NCBI RefSeq assembly: GCF_000204415.1
Contig: NC_015416.1
Span: 248,001-312,000, forward strand
Direction of reading: 5' to 3'
DNA from: Methanothrix soehngenii GP6
GTDB lineage: Archaea > Halobacteriota > Methanosarcinia > Methanotrichales > Methanotrichaceae
Length of the DNA stretch: 64,000 bases
This document shows positions 33,630-40,879 of the stretch, one piece after another (within the stretch, counting starts at the first letter, position 1; each line of letters opens with the position of its first letter). Below the pieces are notes generated by a model. It ran no database searches, was not told the origin of the DNA, and worked only from the letters and a program-made list of their open reading frames with translations. The translations under genes were made by a program, and so were the position numbers.

Positions 33630-34803
33630 ACTGCTCCGGCCTAAAGACCGGAGCTTTCAGTAGCCCTGAAAGGACTGCCTTGATACTTGGAAGTCCTTCC
33701 GAGCCTCCAGGCCGGTCTACATAGCGGCCCAAGAAAGCTATATTCTTAGCACCATTGAAATCAGCATCGCCAGACCAACCACACACAGGACACTTGAAGC
33801 TCTTGCCATTCCTGATTCCATGCTCACCGCACTGATGGCACGTCTGGCTGGTGTATGCGGGGTCCACCAGAACCAGAGGAACGCCAGCCGCGAGAGCCTT
33901 ATAGCTAAGGAACTCCTTAAGCTGGCAGAAGGCCCAACCATTGACTTTTCGTCTATGGTTTTTTCCTGCTTTCTGGTTGACGCCTTCTCTAATTCCGGTT
34001 AGATCTTCCAGAGCTATCTTTGCAGGAATCTCCTGGGCTCTGGTCACAATGGCTTTGCTGATTTCGTGGTTGATCTGCCGTTGGTAGCGTGCTTCTTTGC
34101 CTGATAGTCGTTGCTGAAGCTCTCGGCATCTTCGCCTTGAACTCCTTGTACCTTTCACGGCTTTCTGTTGAAGAACAGCACGCATAGACGCATAATGATG
34201 CTTGATCAGCTTGATAGTCTTTCCGCCAAACTTCTGGCCTTCGGAGGTCACAGCTATATCAGTTATACCAAGATCGACACCTAGAACTGTATCAACATGT
34301 ATCTGCTCCGGTGCTTCGCTTTTAACCGGGATGTTGATATAGTATTCAGATCCTTTCTTACAAAGCGTTGCGCTTGTCGGTTTAGAATCCTTGAGTCTGG
34401 ATCGCTGATAGTCGCCTAGAACCAACTTGATTCGTTGTCTCGATCTAAGAAGAGTCACGCTGACTTCTTCGTCTTTCTCTCTGAAAGCAAAGATCCTAGT
34501 ATCATAATCTATACTGGTTGGTTCAAAGTTCTTAACTGATGAATGATCCTTCATGGCAGTCTTACGGTTAGATGCAACGCGATTGATAGCCCTGATTGCC
34601 AGATTGGCAGAAAGACCAAACTTAGCTCGAACATCTTGGTATACAATGCCCTGAATACGGACCTTATTTCTGAGCTTAGCAGGCGTATTCTGGTTTATCC
34701 AATTGCAGGCATCCGCAAAGGCTTTCAGAGTATCCTCCATCTCTTCGGCCTGGGAGTCTGTTGGACTTAACTTGCATCGGACGGTTAACACCTGCTCAGT
34801 CAT
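33616..34803 (-). CDS. tnpB: RNA-guided nuclease TnpB (IS200/IS605 OrfB)
   Basis: 395-residue, apparently full-length TnpB. RuvC residues are all present: Asp in G-V-D-L-G-I, Glu in I-A-L-E-D-L-T-G, Asp in G-D-A-D-F-N-G-A-K-N, with the zinc ribbon C-H-Q-C...C-P-V-C between the last two. TnpB cuts DNA guided by an RNA made from the 3' end of its own element. No tnpA is nearby, so this is an IS1341-like element needing a transposase in trans. The coding end contains a strong hairpin (33633-33654). Confidence 0.95.
   Translation of the reverse strand: MTEQVLTVRCKLSPTDSQAEEMEDTLKAFADACNWINQNTPAKLRNKVRIQGIVYQDVRAKFGLSANLAIRAINRVASNRKTAMKDHSSVKNFEPTSIDYDTRIFAFREKDEEVSVTLLRSRQRIKLVLGDYQRSRLKDSKPTSATLCKKGSEYYINIPVKSEAPEQIHVDTVLGVDLGITDIAVTSEGQKFGGKTIKLIKHHYASMRAVLQQKAVKGTRSSRRRCRELQQRLSGKEARYQRQINHEISKAIVTRAQEIPAKIALEDLTGIREGVNQKAGKNHRRKVNGWAFCQLKEFLSYKALAAGVPLVLVDPAYTSQTCHQCGEHGIRNGKSFKCPVCGWSGDADFNGAKNIAFLGRYVDRPGGSEGLPSIKAVLSGLLKAPVFRPEQFTSA
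33630..33760 (-). ncRNA. Putative TnpB guide RNA (omega/reRNA) scaffold
   Basis: By analogy with known TnpB systems the scaffold overlaps the 3' coding end and finishes with the hairpin at 33633-33654; the guide would be the next 16-20 nt outside the element, here the antisense of the ilvA 3' end. The 5' limit is a guess. Confidence 0.35.
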
Positions 34804-34856
34804 CAGCAGGCAGTATAGTCACTAGGTGATATAAAGGTTTTGGTGGGCTACTTACG

Positions 34857-34893
34857 GCTTTCCTCCCCGCCCTGAAGAGCGGGGCTTCCAGCC
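34857..34893. repeat. Second TnpB-type hairpin upstream of tnpB
   Basis: On the minus strand this reads GGAAGCCCCGCTC, a short loop, then GCGGGGAGGAAAG, the usual look of a TnpB right end, yet it is on the 5' side of tnpB. It may be this element's left end or the relic of a second element in the same orientation. Confidence 0.45.
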
Positions 34894-35002
34894 CGTGTTT
34901 ATGTGAGGAGCGCAAACTGCCCTCCGCCGCTACGATTGGATTGCTGAAACGACAATCGGAGCCATCTGTTGCCATCTCTCTGGTGCAAATTGAAGAATAC
35001 TA

Positions 35003-35347
35003 CTATTTCTCCTGCTGAAAAATCTGTTTCATCCTTTTTGACCCCAAACCCTTTGACCTGAAGATGCGTCTGATCCTTTTCTTTTGATAAGACAATATCT
35101 TGTCGTGCAGTGGATGATCCGGCCCCACCCTGAGAAGTGTTAAAGATACGACAAAGTTTTCGGGTTGATCCAGGAAGCAGGCTATGCCTCCTTCCTCTCC
35201 TGACTCGACTACATTAAGGATCTTCAATTCCTTTTCCGGTGTGACATCATATCCATTTGCAATCAAGGTTTTGCTCAAATCGCGGCTGGCATGAGCGGTG
35301 ATGGGCAGATTGGCCTTCATCTCGTCTATTAGCAGCATATTCCTCAT
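35003..35347 (-). CDS. Hypothetical protein
   Basis: 114 residues from the ATG at 35347, 16 nt after the stop of the preceding gene; longer versions would read back through that gene. Mixed alpha/beta sequence (M-L-L-I-D-E-M-K-A-N-L-P-I-T-A-H-A-S-R-D-L) with a very basic C-terminus (K-K-R-I-R-R-I-F-R-S-K-G-L-G-S-K-R). No cysteine cluster or signal peptide. I do not recognise it. Probably coexpressed with 35364-35834. Confidence 0.6.
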   Translation of the reverse strand: MRNMLLIDEMKANLPITAHASRDLSKTLIANGYDVTPEKELKILNVVESGEEGGIACFLDQPENFVVSLTLLRVGPDHPLHDKILSYQKKRIRRIFRSKGLGSKRMKQIFQQEK

Positions 35348-35363
35348 CTCTTTCCGTATCCCA

Positions 35364-35834
35364 TTATTCGAAGAGATGCTTTTCATCGAACAGGGTGCAG
35401 AATACATCCTTCTCGCTGATGCATCGATTGGGGCATACCTCGCAGATGCTGAGCATATGATCCCATGCATATGAGATTGCATCAGTCATTTTATTAACCA
35501 TGTCATCGCCGATATCAGGGAAGAACGATTCTACGGGCTCGTATGAGATGCACACTTTTTCAATTTCGCCGGACAATTGCCTGAGAACTTCATCCTTCAT
35601 TGCTTTTGTATAGTAAATGCAAAACTCCGCAAGGACCTCATCACTGATCTTTTTCCTTCTCAGCCTGTAGGCAAGTTCATCTTTCATGCTATCATAAATC
35701 GACAAAGCTAATTCATAGCAAAACCAGTTCAGCTTAATCTTATCGTCCTGGCTGGAATAAAAAGAGGTTGGGCTGATCATATCCAAGCTGTTCTTTTCAT
35801 TCTTTACCTTTCGTCTCTTCCTCACTCCTCTCAT
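35364..35834 (-). CDS. Hypothetical protein with C-terminal Cys cluster
   Basis: 156 residues, helical, basic start (R-K-R-R-K-V-K). Near the end is C-E-V-C-P-N-R-C-I-S-E-K-D-V-F-C, which could bind zinc or an Fe-S cluster. Its ATG shares ATGA with the stop of the chimeric frame at 35831-36052, so it may depend on that frame for translation. Function unknown. Confidence 0.6.
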   Translation of the reverse strand: MRGVRKRRKVKNEKNSLDMISPTSFYSSQDDKIKLNWFCYELALSIYDSMKDELAYRLRRKKISDEVLAEFCIYYTKAMKDEVLRQLSGEIEKVCISYEPVESFFPDIGDDMVNKMTDAISYAWDHMLSICEVCPNRCISEKDVFCTLFDEKHLFE

Positions 35835-36052
35835 GCTCTTATCTCCCCTTGATGTGCCTGATCTCCACTGCCACTCCTCTCCTTGATCGGACCATCTCCC
35901 GGCCTGATCTCCTCATTTGTCTTGCCGTTCCAAACCAGCTCCACCTCGCGCTTATCCTCAAAGAGCAGAAAGCGGTACTTGTCTGGCAGGGGCTTATCGG
36001 CTTCTATGTAGCGGATTATCTCCTGCTGTTCTCTTTCGGTCAGGCGTGGCAT
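35831..36052 (-). pseudogene. Chimeric fragment: DNA methyltransferase N-terminus joined to arcS 3'-end sequence
   Basis: About 73 codons from ATG 36052 (AAGGGAG upstream). The first half (L-T-E-R-E-Q-Q-E-I-I-R-Y-I-E ... V-E-L-V-W-N-G-K-T-N-E) looks like the start of type III/adenine-specific DNA methyltransferases. The DNA of the second half (35843-35904) matches the true arcS 3' end (37106-37167) at 55 of 62 positions, read here in another frame. This is gene debris from recombination; whether the short product is made is unknown. Confidence 0.55.
35843..35904 (-). repeat. Duplicated arcS 3'-end segment (copy A)
   Basis: 55 of 62 bases match 37106-37167 in the same orientation. In the arcS frame it encodes R-R-G-V-A-V-E-I-R-H-I-K-G-R followed by a stop, against R-R-G-V-A-V-E-I-R-H-I-K-E-R in arcS. 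The two copies bracket about 1.2 kb containing the antitoxin-like gene and hicAB. Confidence 0.8.
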
Positions 36053-36206
36053 GAGCATCTCCCTTACGTATATCTCGACAAAAATGTCGATTGCTTGGAT
36101 GGTTTGCAGATTTCCTGTGACAGTCATAACGAAAAAGGTTTTGGTGTCTCAGAAGAAAACGCATATAGGCGAAATTATTAAGAATAGCAGAGAAGATAGT
36201 GATTCA

Positions 36207-36437
36207 ATGGCAGCACGAGGCAGAATCAAGACTAAAAGAGAGGAATCCACCAGCGACCAGGGCTTAGACGCTCTGGAAGAGTGTGATGAATCGACCGCAG
36301 AGGAAATTCATGCACTCATCGAACTGGAAAAGGATGATTTTATCAGCCTTGAAGAATATGCGAAGAGACGCGGCCTGCGGTGCGCCAGGCCAGATAGCAA
36401 TGCACCAGGGGGAAATAAGCATAAATTAGATGTATAA
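36207..36437 (+). CDS. Orphan antitoxin-like protein
   Basis: About 76 residues from ATG 36207. The basic start (A-A-R-G-R-I-K-T-K-R) and the acidic E-I-H-A-L-I-E-L-E-K-D-D-F-I-S-L-E-E-Y-A-K-R-R-G resemble RelB/ParD-type antitoxins that precede RelE-like toxins. No toxin gene follows; the C-terminal 18 residues look unrelated and may result from a frameshift. Tentative. Confidence 0.45.
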   Translation: MAARGRIKTKREESTSDQGLDALEECDESTAEEIHALIELEKDDFISLEEYAKRRGLRCARPDSNAPGGNKHKLDV

Positions 36438-36485
36438 AAACAACTACAGATATGCAGAAGTCTCGGGTAGTTCGGATGGATTCCA

Positions 36486-36710
36486 TTGGGCCTATTGAGA
36501 AGTGTAAGCGGCAAGGAAGCGATTAAGGCTTTCATCAAAGCAGGCGGAATAGTCCGCCGCGGAAAAGGTGATCATGTCAACATTAAAATGCCAAATGGAT
36601 AGCTCATAACTATCCCAGTCTCAGGGAGTCTTAAGATTGGCCTGCTAAAGTCGGCAATTAGAAAGGCCGGCCTGGATGATGAAGAATTCATGATACTCTT
36701 GAAGGAGTGA
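36486..36710 (+). pseudogene. hicA: hicA toxin gene interrupted by an in-frame amber codon
   Basis: The reading frame encodes a HicA RNA-interferase fold: V-S-G-K-E-A-I-K-A-F-I-K-A-G-G, G-K-G-D-H-V-N-I-K (catalytic His), then I-T-I-P-V-S-G and a C-terminal L-L-K-S-A-I-R-K-A-G-L. A single TAG at 36600-36602 splits it after P-N-G; an AAG-to-TAG change would explain it. Apart from that, the only odd feature is a non-ATG start (TTG 36486 or 36495). The hicB antitoxin follows 6 nt after the stop. Confidence 0.8.
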
Positions 36711-36716
36711 TTAATT

Positions 36717-36944
36717 ATGGAATATACTATTTTGATCCATCAGGCGGAAGAGGGTGGCTTCTGGTCTGAAGTTCCCGCTCTTCCTGGATGCTACTCTCAA
36801 GGAGAAACAATAGATCAAACCCTGCAAAATACCAAGGAAGCCATCGAATCCCACCTGATAGCCCTGAAGGAAGATCTAGTGGCGGCCCCAATCGAGGAGA
36901 GTCTATTCATAGGAAAGGTTAGAGTGGAAGTCCCCGGCCTGTGA
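36717..36944 (+). CDS. hicB: HicB antitoxin
   Basis: 75 residues of HicB N-terminal type: G-G-F-W-S-E-V-P-A-L-P-G-C-Y-S-Q-G-E-T-I-D-Q-T-L-Q-N-T-K-E-A-I. It lacks a separate DNA-binding domain. AAGGAG, also the end of hicA, lies about 9 nt upstream. Its toxin partner appears dead, so the antitoxin may persist alone. Confidence 0.92.
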   Translation: MEYTILIHQAEEGGFWSEVPALPGCYSQGETIDQTLQNTKEAIESHLIALKEDLVAAPIEESLFIGKVRVEVPGL

Positions 36945-37101
36945 TATTGCCTGATATCAGCAAATGAATCCAGTTCATTATATTGCCTAAAGGATTCATT
37001 TCTTGAGGGTCCTGCAGGCCCGATTCGCTGGGCACCTGAAAGGAAAACCATGAAAACCAGAGCGCGAGAGGCCCGTAAACCCGTTTGCGCTGGAGGCGCC
37101 T

Positions 37102-38859
37102 CTACCTCTCCTTTATGTGCCTGATCTCCACCGCCACTCCTCTCCTTGATGCCACCATCTCCCAGCCGGACATCTTCGCCCGGCCAATACCAAAGGCCTG
37201 CTCGCCCTCGACGATCACCTCATCACCCGGCCGGATCTCTTCGTCTGCATCCACCACGCCCGGTGCGAGCAGCGAGCCTCGGGGCAGAAAGTCGCCTATC
37301 CTGACCGTATAGCGGCCCAGGGGTTCCAGGCGCTTTGCCCCCGCCATCGACAACGCCATGTTGCCGTTTATTGTCCAGGTGGCCAGCGGCCTCTTGTTCT
37401 CATCCTGAATTTCTCTGCCCCTGACTACGATCTTTCCCGCCAGCAGAGCATCGCCCGCACCCTGGCCGAAATAAAAGTCGGCATGGGCCCGGTAACGCAA
37501 TAGCCGCAGATCTGGCAGGCGTGCTGCGTTACGGCATGCTTCTTTTATCGCTTCACCGAGGCGTGCCAGGGCTGGACCATTGGTTCCTCCGCCGGTATAG
37601 ACGGCATCAATGCCGGATTCTCGCACCAGCTCCTCCAGCTCTCCATCCAGGTGGGCCACTATTCTGACATACCGGTTCTTTTTCAGGTAAGCTTTCAGGC
37701 ACCCGGCCAGCCACGCTCTCTCCTCTCGATCCCAGCGGCCGGTGACGGGGACATCGTAGCTGGCAGCAGGATAAGCCTCCTCTAATTCCCGTGGCACGAG
37801 CGCCAGGGGCGAGGTCAGTATCAGCTCATGCAGATAGCGCCTGGCGGAGCCAATGGCCTCGGCGAAGAGGCGGTGTGATCGGGAGGTGGAGTAGGGCTTG
37901 CGAGCGGAGCAGGGCAGGAGCAGCAGCACATCGCTTTGCGGAGCCTGATATCTCTCTAAAACCCTTTCTGCAAATCGAGTGACCTCCACCCTCTGCAATG
38001 ACTCGGCGCAGTTGGCATAAAAAGCGCTGCGGCGGCTGACGGGCGTCCTCCTCTCCAGATACCGGTGCTCCGCGTCCAGCAGGCGCAGGGCAGCGGTCTG
38101 GTCGGGCGTCACCCTCATCTGCCGCTCCACGTACTCCCTGATTGTTTGGGTGCGGACAGCTTCTCTGACCGCCAGCAGCTCCTCATCGAGCTTCTGGAGG
38201 TTATGGGCAACGAGGAGATCCGTCTCCTGTCTGGTCTCCTTCTCCCGCATCTTCTGGCAGTGAGGACAGAGGCAGAAAAGCTCATCCCTCTCGGCCAGCT
38301 CTTTGGCGCTCCAGACTCCGTCCCGGGTATGGTAACGGCCCAGGAGGCCATCTGCTATCATCCTGGTGCCATCAATGAGATCTATTCCCAAATAGACCAG
38401 AAGGGCCAGATTGGCGGGCGTGGCAAGAGCAGGTGCATAAAGAGCGCTATCTGGAGCAGTCTTATCCCTAACCCCGATGATCGCCTTCACCAGGTCTCTG
38501 GGATTCTTGAGGCTTCCGGCATTGCCCATCAGATAAACATCGGCCCCCTCCGGCGTCTTCTCTCTGAAGGGGTGGACGAGCAATCCTTTGGGGCCGTCCA
38601 AATCCATTGCGGGCAGCTCCAGGGCCGGCTCGGAGTGCAATGCTGAAGGGACGTAAGGCAAGATGGCCAGCTTCTTTTGACCCTTCAGCCCCTCCTGAAT
38701 GGCTATGGCCTCATCCAGGGAATTATAGCTATAGATGCTTCCTGCGGATAGGTAGTCGTCTGGAGTGATAACGCCGGGAGTGCTGATCTGCCTGTTCAGG
38801 AGGAGCTTTCCCATCCGAGCAGGGCCGTCGCGGCGGAGGATCTCGAAGTATTTTGTCAT
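37102..38859 (-). CDS. arcS: Archaeosine synthase ArcS
   Basis: 585 residues. TGT-like N-terminal half with a zinc site (C-L-C-P-H-C), the ArcS core with L-L-L-L-P-C-S-A-R-K-P-Y-S-T-S-R-S-H (about 340-357), and a C-terminal PUA domain (about 508-585) for tRNA binding. ArcS adds lysine to preQ0-tRNA at position 15 on the route to archaeosine. Its start overlaps the tgtA stop by 4 nt. A 62-nt copy of its 3' end is found 1.2 kb away. Confidence 0.95.
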   Translation of the reverse strand: MTKYFEILRRDGPARMGKLLLNRQISTPGVITPDDYLSAGSIYSYNSLDEAIAIQEGLKGQKKLAILPYVPSALHSEPALELPAMDLDGPKGLLVHPFREKTPEGADVYLMGNAGSLKNPRDLVKAIIGVRDKTAPDSALYAPALATPANLALLVYLGIDLIDGTRMIADGLLGRYHTRDGVWSAKELAERDELFCLCPHCQKMREKETRQETDLLVAHNLQKLDEELLAVREAVRTQTIREYVERQMRVTPDQTAALRLLDAEHRYLERRTPVSRRSAFYANCAESLQRVEVTRFAERVLERYQAPQSDVLLLLPCSARKPYSTSRSHRLFAEAIGSARRYLHELILTSPLALVPRELEEAYPAASYDVPVTGRWDREERAWLAGCLKAYLKKNRYVRIVAHLDGELEELVRESGIDAVYTGGGTNGPALARLGEAIKEACRNAARLPDLRLLRYRAHADFYFGQGAGDALLAGKIVVRGREIQDENKRPLATWTINGNMALSMAGAKRLEPLGRYTVRIGDFLPRGSLLAPGVVDADEEIRPGDEVIVEGEQAFGIGRAKMSGWEMVASRRGVAVEIRHIKER

Positions 38860-40295
38860 GGCATATGCACCTTGGGCAATTGCTCTAATCTTTCTTCAAG
38901 GTTGATCTTCAGCCGGAAGGTGAACCGGGCATCTGGATTGGCCTCGATCAGCCTTCTTGTGATCCTTACCGCTCGATCTATCGCCGCATCGTCAGCCTCC
39001 GCCGGGACTTCGGCGTTGAATGGATAGGTCTCCGAGAGTTGCGTCGGATAGGGTCCGAATGGTGGCTTGAAATTCAGGACGTTATCATAACCGCTCGGGT
39101 TCGCGTTTGGATCATCGGTGATCAGAACCTCGCCTTTCAGGCTGATCCGCTCGATCCTCCGGCCATGGCGGATGACCTCAGGCCGGCTTGCAGATTCTGG
39201 GCTCAGATAAAAAAATGTGGACTTGCTGGCTGAGTCCAGGCCCTCCAGCCAATCTCCATATGAGGCCAACCGTTTCAGGCCGTCGAGCATGCGGGGATGA
39301 GACCGGCAGCGCGTCTCCAGAAGGTCCCATAGCGAGCCATCGCGAATGCTCTGCCGGACGAGCTTGATCTCCTGCAGGGAGACGTAAAGGTTGTGGCGGG
39401 CCAGCTCCCTCGATCTTTGGGGGCTATCCATCAGCTCCTGCTGAGTATATTTCAGGCAGACTGGGCAGGAGCAGGGAAGATGCTTCATCTCCTCCAGCTT
39501 CCGAGTTCCCTGGACGGTCAGATAGCGGCCCTCCCGGGCGTAGAGGGCATAAGCAGCGGAGTCGAAGAGGTCGCAGCCCATAGCAGCGGCCAGGGCAAAG
39601 ATCATGGGGTGTCCAGCTCCGAAGAGATGGACTGGCACCCCCGAGCCCAAACCCTTCTTGGCAGAGACAACCACATCTACCAGATCCCTGAAACGGTAGG
39701 CCTCCATCAGAGGCACCACTCCTCCTATGGGATAAAGATCAAATCCGAGCTCTCGGGCGAATCTCCCCGCCCTTTCCCGGAGGTCGGGATAGGTAGATCC
39801 CTGAACCGGTCCGGCCAATAGGGCATCTCTCTTCAGGCCGGCTGCCTCCCGCAGTCGTTCCTCTGTGATATTCAACTCCGACTCCGCCCTCTCCCTGGAG
39901 ACATCAGGTGGGGTGGGTATATCCAGGGGCACGGATATGTCTGATTTTATGGCAAACTGAAAATCAAGGATCTCCAGAGGCAGAACATCGATATCGCCAT
40001 AGACGGAGAGCTGAAAGGCTCCTGAGTCGGTCATTATGGGCCCGGGAAAGCCCAGGAGATGGTGCAAGCCCTGCTCTATTGCTCCTTCCCTCAAGTCAGG
40101 ATCCTGATTTATTATGTAGCTGTTGGTGATAACCATCTCCGCACCCATCGAGGCCAGCTCATCTGGAGGGATGAGGGGAAGGTGGGGATTTATCACAGGC
40201 ATGAGCAGTGGTGTCTCGACGGTGCCATGAAGAGTAGAAAGCCGGCCGATCCTTCCGGCCAGATCTTTATGCAGTATCTCGAAGCGGTCCGGCAT
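38856..40295 (-). CDS. tgtA: Archaeosine tRNA-guanine transglycosylase
   Basis: About 479 residues. It exchanges guanine-15 of tRNA for preQ0. The nucleophile region M-T-D-S-G-A-F-Q-L-S-V-Y-G-D-I-D and the zinc ligands C-S-C-P-V-C are present; it lacks a PUA domain, as in archaea where the two proteins divide the work. I prefer ATG 40295 (M-P-D-R-F-E) with GGTGAAGG upstream; the in-frame TTG/GTG (40313, 40310) overlap that site. First gene of the tgtA-arcS pair. Confidence 0.95.
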   Translation of the reverse strand: MPDRFEILHKDLAGRIGRLSTLHGTVETPLLMPVINPHLPLIPPDELASMGAEMVITNSYIINQDPDLREGAIEQGLHHLLGFPGPIMTDSGAFQLSVYGDIDVLPLEILDFQFAIKSDISVPLDIPTPPDVSRERAESELNITEERLREAAGLKRDALLAGPVQGSTYPDLRERAGRFARELGFDLYPIGGVVPLMEAYRFRDLVDVVVSAKKGLGSGVPVHLFGAGHPMIFALAAAMGCDLFDSAAYALYAREGRYLTVQGTRKLEEMKHLPCSCPVCLKYTQQELMDSPQRSRELARHNLYVSLQEIKLVRQSIRDGSLWDLLETRCRSHPRMLDGLKRLASYGDWLEGLDSASKSTFFYLSPESASRPEVIRHGRRIERISLKGEVLITDDPNANPSGYDNVLNFKPPFGPYPTQLSETYPFNAEVPAEADDAAIDRAVRITRRLIEANPDARFTFRLKINLEERLEQLPKVHMP

Positions 40296-40382
40296 ATGCA
40301 AATCCTTCACCAATAAGGAATAAATAGGTTGGGTCTGATCATCAGGGGATAAGGAAAACTGAATATAAGAGGATTGATTAAT

Positions 40383-40865
40383 ATGAAAAATATAACCGCA
40401 TTGGTTACACTATTCTGCCTGATGGGCCTAGCAGGTGCCCAGGGTAGCGGCCTGGGAGATGGTTATAGCTCCACTCAAAGGGCATTCTTCAATGAACCAA
40501 TCACCTCAACCTTTGAACCTTATGTGAATAACTACTGGAGCAATTATGTTGTCGGCAACAAGAACCAGAGCAGCCACGTCATGACCTCTGAAATGGATAT
40601 GTGGGTAAACAACTTCCCCCTGATGTTCAGCACCCCTATGCAGCTTGATTCCACGAGCTTCAAGAGCAATGTCTCAACCATGGGCCTCAGCGAGAAAGAG
40701 AAGAACAGCCAGGCCCTGAAGACCGCGGTATACCGTGAACTGGGCCTGAACGATCTTGGCAAATTCGCTGCTGTAGCAGGCCTGAATGCCACCAGTGCCA
40801 CTCCTGCAGTTGATGCTACAGGGAATCTGCTCTCTCAGAGTGTCATGTCGTTCTTCAACGTCTGA
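40383..40865 (+). CDS. Secreted hypothetical protein
   Basis: 160 residues from ATG 40383. Signal peptide (K-N-I-T-A-L-V-T-L-F-C-L-M-G-L-A-G-A-Q). The mature chain is rich in aromatic, Asn and Ser residues with several N-x-S/T sequons and no Cys. Nothing recognised. It is convergent with the aconitase gene, 14 nt apart. Confidence 0.65.
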   Translation: MKNITALVTLFCLMGLAGAQGSGLGDGYSSTQRAFFNEPITSTFEPYVNNYWSNYVVGNKNQSSHVMTSEMDMWVNNFPLMFSTPMQLDSTSFKSNVSTMGLSEKEKNSQALKTAVYRELGLNDLGKFAAVAGLNATSATPAVDATGNLLSQSVMSFFNV

Positions 40866-40879
40866 GCGGCTAATTTCAT

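Larger units (their letters stand above)
33616..34900 (-). mobile_element. IS605/IS1341-type tnpB element (limits approximate)
   Basis: The unit comprises tnpB plus a hairpin at each side: GCTCCGG/CCGGAGC at 33633-33654 (right end) and CCCCGC/GCGGGG at 34865-34884, upstream of tnpB. The right boundary falls at or just inside the ilvA stop. The left boundary is not defined. IS605-type insertions make no target duplication, and none is seen. Confidence 0.65.
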
